Assembly (NCBI RefSeq): GCF_035046485.1
Contig: NC_085138.1
Location: 340,392,263-340,456,262 of the forward strand
Length of the DNA stretch: 64,000 bases
Reading direction: 5' to 3'
From: Aedes albopictus
Taxonomy: Eukaryota > Arthropoda > Insecta > Diptera > Culicidae
Below the pieces are notes generated by a model. That model searched no databases. It saw only the letters and a program-made list of their open reading frames with translations, and was not told where the DNA came from. Shown piece after piece: positions 57,969 to 64,000 of the stretch. Numbering within the stretch: position 1 is the stretch's first letter; each line of letters starts with the position of its first letter. Position numbers and translations under genes: made by a program.

Positions 57969-58124
57969 ACAAATGAAAATTGTTTTGCACAAAATTTTCC
58001 ACTGTTGAGGAAAATCGGTTGGAAAAGTTGGAGAAACTGTTTTCGAAGTCCGGAAAAATATGCAAACAATATATTTTTGAAAGGAAATTTTATATATGTT
58101 TGTTGTTTCTGCAATGTTGTCTCG
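57969..58124 (+). repeat. Dispersed repeat, right part, cut again by a SINE
   Basis: Resumes the sequence broken at 53902 (TTTTGCACAAAATTTTCCAC, AAAATCGGTTGGAAAAG, TTTTCGAAGTCCGGAAAA). It ends at TGTTGTCTCG (58115-58124), the left target duplication of the SINE that follows. Confidence 0.75.
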
Positions 58125-58395
58125 TTCTTCTTCTTCTTCTTCTTCTTCTTTATGGCTCTACGTCCCCACTGGGACTTGGCCTGCCTCGCTTCAGTGTTCT
58201 TTGAGCACTTCCACAGTTATTAATTGAAGGGCTTTCTTTGCCTGCCATTGCATGAATTTGTATATTGTGAGGCAAGTACAATGATACATTATGCCCAGGG
58301 AGTCGAGAAAATTTTCCCGACCAGAACGGGAATCGAACCCGCCGTCTCCGGATTGGCGATCCATAGCCTTAACCACTAGGCTAATTGGAGACCCC
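58125..58395 (-). mobile_element. Feilai-type SINE, inverted, with target duplication
   Basis: (TTC)n tail first, then GCTCTACGTCCCCACTGGGA, TTCTTTGAGCACTTCCACAG, the B box (GGGAATCGAACCCGCC) and the A-box region. TGTTGTCTCG before and TGTTGTATCG after (58396-58405) form a 10-bp duplication with one mismatch. Same family as 9757-10019. Confidence 0.9.
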
Positions 58396-58405
58396 TGTTG
58401 TATCG

Positions 58406-60249
58406 TTATTTCTGAGACTGTTTAGGGAACTAGCTTATGTTAAAATTCATGAAAAAGTCTTCTAAGCCAGTCTATGGAAACGTCATAGAAAAAATTGCAC
58501 CACTCTTATTTTGCGGTGGCTATTGAAGCGCCGAAGGCGACCCAAGCAAATTGTTCCGCTTCAGCTGCAGATCCATCCCTTTCGGGCAAAATAAGATGAA
58601 AATTCCTCGTGCCCGGATACGACCGTCGTCTGTCGATGAATTCCTTTTCTTTTCCGGTGAAGAAAGATTGACCCGGCTAATTAGTTGGTGGTGAGGCGAG
58701 CCAACAGAACCAGCAGCGTGGGAACCATCTGTGGTGGCTACCGCCCGCCCGGTCCAAGCATTAATTCTTCCTCGACGTTGATGAGGCGACGTGGATAACA
58801 CAGGGATTAGCCATTTCCATTTGTTGTGGTGGACGACGACGTTAATGAAGCTAGCAAGCGCCCGCGCTCGCGCTCGGTGGTATGAGGAGTTCGAACACTG
58901 CGAGGAAGTCAATCAGCAAACTTTTCTGGCCACGATGATCCGGTTAGTGGTATAATTGAGCACGCTCGATGTGGCTGGAATGTGTCCGGGAGGAAGGACT
59001 AATGAAAATGAGCATCAATATCAATTGTTTGTTCTTTGACTGAAGGAGGATAATGAGCTGGAAATGAACAAAGAATTGCTTTCAGAATGGACACCAAGAT
59101 GGACACTTGGAGTTTAAATCAGAGTTCTGGTGGTAAAGTTTCTTCATAGTTTAAATGCTTCTTCTTGTTTCTGGCATGAAGTTCGAGTTGGGATGGAGTA
59201 TATCGTGTGACAGACACGATTATACTTTATGTCCAAAAAAATAAAAAAGGCCATTGCGAAAAAAAAACTTGATCGATCGGGAATCGAAACTCAACCTGGT
59301 TGCACTGAATATCTGCGCTTTTTCTGTCTGAGATATATGAGCATGTGAGAAACTTTTATTATTTTTATTATATGCTAGGTATTGTCGATGTTACAGTTAT
59401 TGAAGGCGATTGCAATTGATGGCATTAAATTGGATCTCATACCTCTACACTCATGCATGTGGGTGATGTAGCCTCACCCAACCAGCGTGGGTGCTTCCGG
59501 GTGGTGTTTTGTCGCCGTAGCACTCAAAGACGTATAAATCATTTCCCAAGGTTTCACAGTAGGTGGCCAACTAATGGCTCCCACTACTGCCGGATTCCCT
59601 CGAGCCATCGAGGGACATCGAGTTTGCAGAAATCTTCGTTAGTGCAATACTCAGTTGGATTGGCTTGCTTATGTACACCGACTACGATTGGCATTGGATG
59701 AAACTGTCTGGGAAATTTCCTAGTACGAACCGGAAGGCGCACTTCCAGACTCATGCTGGTTAATTACATTTATTTTCAAGATAAATCACTTCCACAAATT
59801 CTAAACTTGTGCCATCTCCGTCTTCTGTCGCATAATGATTCCTGTTAATTCCGCAGTTAAATTATTGCTTTGTCGTTGTACGCCTCCGGGTAACGCTTTC
59901 AATAAATTTCCACCATGATTATGTTTTTTGTTTCAGCGTGCGAAACTTTTTTTTTCAGAATTATTTCTCAGATTTCGTTGCGTTAGCGGGAACTTGTTTT
60001 CCCGGTGGCGGTACGGCAGCAGCAGCTCTTAAGGATGAATGAAAAACTCATTTCAATTTCACACCTTTTCTCACTCTACACCGGGGGATGATGGCGAAAA
60101 TCCATTTCAATTCGCTGAAAAACGCCGAAATTCTCGTATGCTGCTGTGGGCCGGAGATTTGGGTTTCACAAATATTTTAGAATTTTGAATTGAGGGTGAA
60201 AATGTAATACCTTTATTGAAATTGGCATTGACATTCACATTGGACTTTT
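58406..60249. other. Single-copy non-coding stretch
   Basis: GC-richer (especially 58540-58960 and 59450-60130) with no repeat family except a tRNA-like B box on the minus strand near 59278-59293. The 130-codon minus-strand frame at 58520-58912 is basic and low in complexity and shows no domain I know. It is likely intronic or intergenic. Confidence 0.35.
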
Positions 60250-60300
60250 TTTTTCCTTTATTAAAGAGATTTTTAGCCGGTGGCTAGTCCATCTCTGAAA
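60250..60300 (-). repeat. Short dispersed fragment
   Basis: CCTTTATTAAAGAGATTTTT then AGCCGGTGGCTAGTCCATCT. Related, inverted, to 2330-2375. It is probably the tail of a small non-coding element. Confidence 0.45.
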
Positions 60301-60719
60301 ACACACTGGACTTGATTTTGAAGATAAAATAAGGGGCATCCTTCTCATTATCGTGTTTGTTTAGAGTTATAATTTCAGATGAAGGAGCTATAAAAAAGGA
60401 AAAGCTGAGAAGTCTTCTGCAAAGATTTTCAGAAGAATGAAAGTTTTAATAAAAAACAATAATAATAAAATTGAGATACACTCAAAATGTGGAACCAGTC
60501 TTGTTTATGCCACGTTCTAAATCACTTAAAAAACTGTATTTGGCAAATTTGCTCAAAAAAATAAATAAGTAAAAAGAATAAAAAAAACTTTCGCATAGAT
60601 AACAAGGAAGTTCACTACGTGTCGCGCACTATGTGGCACTAGTTTTGTTAGGGATTACCAGTTTAGTCTAAGCGTCTTCGGCTGGATCACAAGAACAGAA
60701 GCTGGGGATTTTGTTTTAT
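60301..60719. other. No recognisable feature
   Basis: AT-rich non-coding DNA. Confidence 0.3.
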
Positions 60720-61150
60720 TATCGTACAAATTGGGCCGAATGGTCTCAGATTTTCATGAAACTTTTTCCTCAGGCAGGGCTCATAGATATATGAACAAAA
60801 AAAAAAATTGAGAAAAATTCAGGGTCGCCTATTTTTCCACTTAGGTGGATTTTTTTTTGTTTTCCTCTGACACTACTTTCTTTGAAAAATCATAACTCAA
60901 GAACAAAGCATCGTAGAAACAAAGTTTTGTAAAGAAAAAAAAAATTCTCAGTAATCAAATAAAAATATGAAGTAGAAAAAGTTTTCCTCAAAATTGTCCA
61001 CAGTTGAAAAAATTCGTAAGGAAAAGCCGGAAAAACTATGCCCGAATTCGCGGAAAATTTTCAAAAAAAATTTTTCGAGAAGGTGATTTCATAAGCTTTG
61101 ATCGCTGAAATTTTTGGAATGCATCTTTTTTTCTTTCCTGATTTATGGCC
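60720..61150 (+). repeat. Dispersed repeat, near complete copy
   Basis: Plus-strand copy of the family at 815, 24340, 53585 and 57969. Order is CGTACAAATTGGG, GCAGGGCTCATAGATATATG, GGTCGCCTATTTTTCCAC, GGTGGATTTTTTTTTG, CATAACTCAAGAACAAAGCA, CGTAGAAAC and TATGGCCAATTTTGTG. It is the best copy for defining the family in this window. Confidence 0.7.
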
Positions 61151-61197
61151 AATTTTGTGAAGTATGACCATGAAAGCCTATATTTTATATTAGAGCC

Positions 61198-62713
61198 TCG
61201 GAGTGCAATTCTGATAACTTTTCAACGTTCACTTGGTGATCTAGGTCATCCAAACTATACCGGAATCAAGACCTTTAAGCTCCACAAGCTCTACTCTTGA
61301 ATCTCTTTACTTTATCGGTGTTTCTCGTCCAAAAAATCCTTCAGGAATTCCTCCAAGACTTTCGTCAAGAATTCCTCAAATAATCTTTCCAGGTATTGCT
61401 CTAAGAATTTCTGCCAATAATTCCTGGAAGAGTTCCTCCAGGAGATTTTCAAGAAAAAGCTCGAAAATTCTTCCAGGAGTTCCCCCAAGAATTCTACCAG
61501 AAATTTCTACAAGAATCCCTCTAGGAATTTGTTCAAAAATTCCTTCAAGAACTCCACCATGTTTTTCTTGAAGAATTTCTCCATATATTACTCTAGAAAA
61601 TCTGCCAAGAACTCCTCAAAGAATCCCTCTAGGATTTTCCCCAAGATCGTCTCCGGGAATTCCTAATAGACTTTTTCAAGAAATTTTACAAGCATTCCTC
61701 CATGAATTCCTCCAAGAGTTTTTCCAGCAATCCGTCGAAGATTTCTTCCAGAAACCCGCAGGGTTTTTTGTCGTAGTTTCTTTAACACTTTTTGGAGGAA
61801 TTTCTGATTAAATCCCTGAAGGAATTCTCGGAAGAATTCTTAGAGTAATCCCAGCAGCATTTTATTGAGGAATTACTAAAGGTTTCCTGAAGGACCCTGC
61901 AGGTATTCATGGAGGAATTTCTGGATGAATTCTTGAAAAAATCCCTATACAATCCCTGGAGGAATTCCTGGAAGAATGCTTCGAGGAATTCCTGAAGAAC
62001 TTCCTGTAGGATATCCAGAAGTAATTTCTGTTGGAATTGCTTGAAAAATTTCTTCACGAATTCCTGGAGGAATTTCTGGAGAAACGCCTGAAAGTAATCT
62101 CGGATGAATCTCTGGAGTAATTTTTGAAAGAATTTCTGGACGATTTCCTGCGGGTTTCTGGAGGAACTCTTTGAGGAATTTCTGAAGAACTTCCTTGAGA
62201 GCTTCTTGAAAGAATTCAAAGAGGAATTCTTGGAGGAATTCCTGGAAAGATTATTTAAGGAATTCCTGGAGGATTGCTTGGAGAATTTCTTGACAAGTTT
62301 TTAAGGAATTCTTGGCAGATTTTTTAGAGTTATATCTGAAGAAATTCTTGAAGAAAATCCTGGTGGAATTCTAGAAGGAATTCTTGAAAAAAAATCCTAG
62401 AGCGATTCTTGTAGGAATTTCTGGTACAATTCTTGGAGGAACTCCTGGAAGAATTTTCCAGCATTTTCATGAAAAATTCTTGGAGGAATTCTTCCAGGAA
62501 TTATTGGCAGAAATTCTTAGAAGATTACCTGGAAAGATTCTTTGAGGCATTCTTAGCAAAAGTCTTGGGAGGAATTCCTGAAGGATTTTTTGGATGAGTT
62601 ACACCGATAAAATAGAGTAGAGCTTGTGGAGCTTAAAGGCCTCAATTCCAGAATAGTTTGGATGACCTAGATCACCAAGTGAATGTCGATAAAATATCAG
62701 AATTGCACTCCGA
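61198..62713. mobile_element. 1.5-kb foldback element with 24-bp-repeat arms
   Basis: Unique inverted ends of about 130 bp (61198-61329 and 62588-62713) share TCGGAGTGCAATTCTGATA, CACTTGGTGATCTAGGTCAT, TTTAAGCTCCACAAGCTCTA and TATCGGTGT. Between them lies 24-bp-type repeat, reading GAATTCCTCCAAGA to about 61780 and GGAGGAATTCCTGG afterwards, so the repeat itself is inverted. No target duplication is found. The structure resembles Drosophila FB elements, whose arms are tandem repeats. The 145-codon frame at 61782-62219 is a repeat translation. Confidence 0.7.
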
Positions 62714-63160
62714 AATTCCGAATTGCTTTAGAAATTCTCAAAGCAATTGCCGAAGCAATTTCTAAAGGAATATTAGAAAGAATGCCGAAAAGAATTTCTG
62801 AAGGAATTCTCAAAGTGTTGCCGAAAGAGTTTCTGAAAAAAATGCATATAAGTTTTTGTGAGCTTTTTTGGAAATTTCTATTCAAATTGCGAAATATTTA
62901 ATTAAATTTAATTTATTTCAATAAAAAAAAATACAAAAATCCTTATCGACTTGCGTGAGAATATTCTAAAATATAAGCCAAAGAAATTCATAAAAAAAAA
63001 CCTGAATAAGTTCCGAAAGGAATTACCGACGAAGTTTCCACAGAAATTGCTGAGCCAGGCCCCTATAGAATCACCGAAAACATTTTTCAAGTCAGTCCTA
63101 AGCATTTTTCACAGGAATTGTGCAAAAAATACCTCTAGGGAGTTTCAATAGAAGTTCTCC
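62714..63160. repeat. Decayed 24-bp-type repeat
   Basis: AAATTCTCAAAGCAATTGCC and GAATTTCTGAAGGAATTC words, then AT-rich DNA from 62880. No gene. Confidence 0.45.
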
Positions 63161-63372
63161 AAGAAACTCCAAAAATGAGCGCTGAAAGCCTGTATTCTTT
63201 TGAACAACTCTACTGGAGCCAGTATCCATTGTACCGGTCCAGAACACGAGATATGCAATGCTTAGAGAAAACCGGTAGCTCATTACAGCGAATAATCAAT
63301 TTACTGCTTCTGACTTTATGAGTTGATCAATATGTCTGAAACACACGTAAAAACTTGAAGCATTTGGAAGTA
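63161..63372. other. No recognisable feature
   Basis: Mixed non-coding DNA. TA at 63371-63372 is the target dinucleotide of the next element. Confidence 0.3.
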
Positions 63373-63757
63373 CAGTCGACTCTCCACATGTCGATGTACT
63401 ACATCTCGATATCTCTCCCTATCTCGATGGTCTGGTCGGTCCCTTCAATCTGCATACATTTTACCATTCTACATGTCGATATCTCCTCATCTCGATATTT
63501 CTCTATCTCGATGCGATCTCGTTCGTTTTTGTTCTAGATTTTCTCTCCATTTGTCGATATGCCCGTTTTTACAGGTTGATAGATCTCGTTTCTTAGGTGC
63601 AAAACATTCTGGGAAGGCGAAGTGACATCTGTTTGTTGACGGTTATTCTTAGTTACGGACGATTTTTCAATCTAGTGTGCATTACAAACTGATTCTTGAA
63701 TTCGATCTCTCCCTATCTCGATGGTCCCTTCAATATCGAGATGTAGAGAGTCAACTG
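63373..63757. mobile_element. 385-bp pogo-like MITE
   Basis: The left end CAGTCGACTCTCCACATGTC matches the reverse complement of the right end (CAGTTGACTCTCTACATCTC) with three mismatches in about 23 bp. TA flanks both sides (63371-63372 and 63758-63759). ATCTCGAT words recur throughout. CAGT-starting TIRs with TA target are a pogo-group trait. Confidence 0.8.
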
Positions 63758-63789
63758 TAAATTGAAAAAAAAATTGTGAAAAAATTTAC

Positions 63790-63956
63790 TGCTTGTTTTG
63801 GTGGGATTCGAACCGACGACGATATACACATGCAAAATGGTCATTGGCAGAGGAAGCTCTCAGTTAATAACTGTGGAAGTGCTCATAGAACACTAAGCTG
63901 AGAAGCAGGCTTTGTCCCAATGAGGACGTTACGCCAAGAAGAGAGAGAGAGAGAGG
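63790..63956 (+). mobile_element. Feilai-related SINE body
   Basis: GGAAGCTCTCAGTTAATAAC, TGTGGAAGTGCTCATAGAAC, ACTAAGCTGAGAAGCAGGCT and GAGGACGTTACGCCAAGAAG lead into a GA-rich tail (63939-63956). A tRNA-like B box (GGGATTCGAACCGACG) near 63803 is in the opposite orientation, so two fragments may be joined. Same body as 26398-26575. Confidence 0.7.
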
Positions 63957-64000
63957 GATACAGACGAAAAACGTGAAGTATTTGAACGCAAATAGTATTT

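Noticed and set aside
58520..58912. 130-codon minus-strand frame
   Set aside because: Single-copy but with no domain, no signal or membrane segment and compositional bias from GC-rich DNA; I cannot support a gene.

Overview
The window looks like repeat-rich, non-coding DNA from an Aedes mosquito, probably Aedes aegypti. The main reasons are two Feilai-type SINEs, several other tRNA-derived SINE heads, many small terminal-inverted-repeat (TIR) elements with TA, TTAA, 8-bp or 9-bp target sites, and long tracts of a GGAATTCC-rich 24-bp repeat. This identification rests on recognising families, not on a database search. I found no intact protein-coding gene. Nearly all open frames of 60-345 codons are repeats read as protein. 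The one coding relic I can support is a decayed mariner-like transposase inside a TIR element (11764-12459).

Layout. 1-7130: small MITEs, decayed copies of the 24-bp repeat, and a GC-richer single-copy stretch (3634-5845) with a weak initiator-like site. 7131-8631: a TIR element containing a 224-bp-arm hairpin that carries two divergent, perfectly foldable tRNA-like genes with Pol III terminators. 9061-16555: a Feilai SINE, a foldback element with a 9-bp duplication, the mariner-like relic, a MITE whose empty site survives at 30.3 kb, and a 110-bp-TIR element. 17471-22520: about 5 kb of 24-bp repeat whose polarity reverses near 19560. 26921-29886: a TTAA-flanked piggyBac-like element whose two halves carry 143-bp tandem repeats in opposite orientation. 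31115-31980: a TIR element with repeated subterminal motifs. 37501-40260: a hAT-like element holding two further nested TIR elements.

42740-51039 is a nearly perfect 4.15-kb tandem duplication of 24-bp-repeat DNA. It is followed by more array and an 819-bp palindrome (52129-52947). 53903-57968 is a 4-kb element with a 152-bp minisatellite, inserted into another dispersed repeat; it contains a hAT MITE with a perfect 8-bp duplication and a retroposon with a 21-bp duplication. 58406-60249 is another single-copy stretch. 61198-62713 is a foldback element whose arms are the 24-bp repeat bounded by unique inverted ends. 63373-63757 is a pogo-like MITE, and a SINE closes the window.

No gene network can be described. 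The coherent story is layered transposition: insertions can be ordered by who interrupts whom. The 24-bp repeat recurs as inverted (foldback) arms in at least three places, which suggests that it spreads as, or is carried by, foldback elements. I see no defence, toxin, CRISPR or viral system here.
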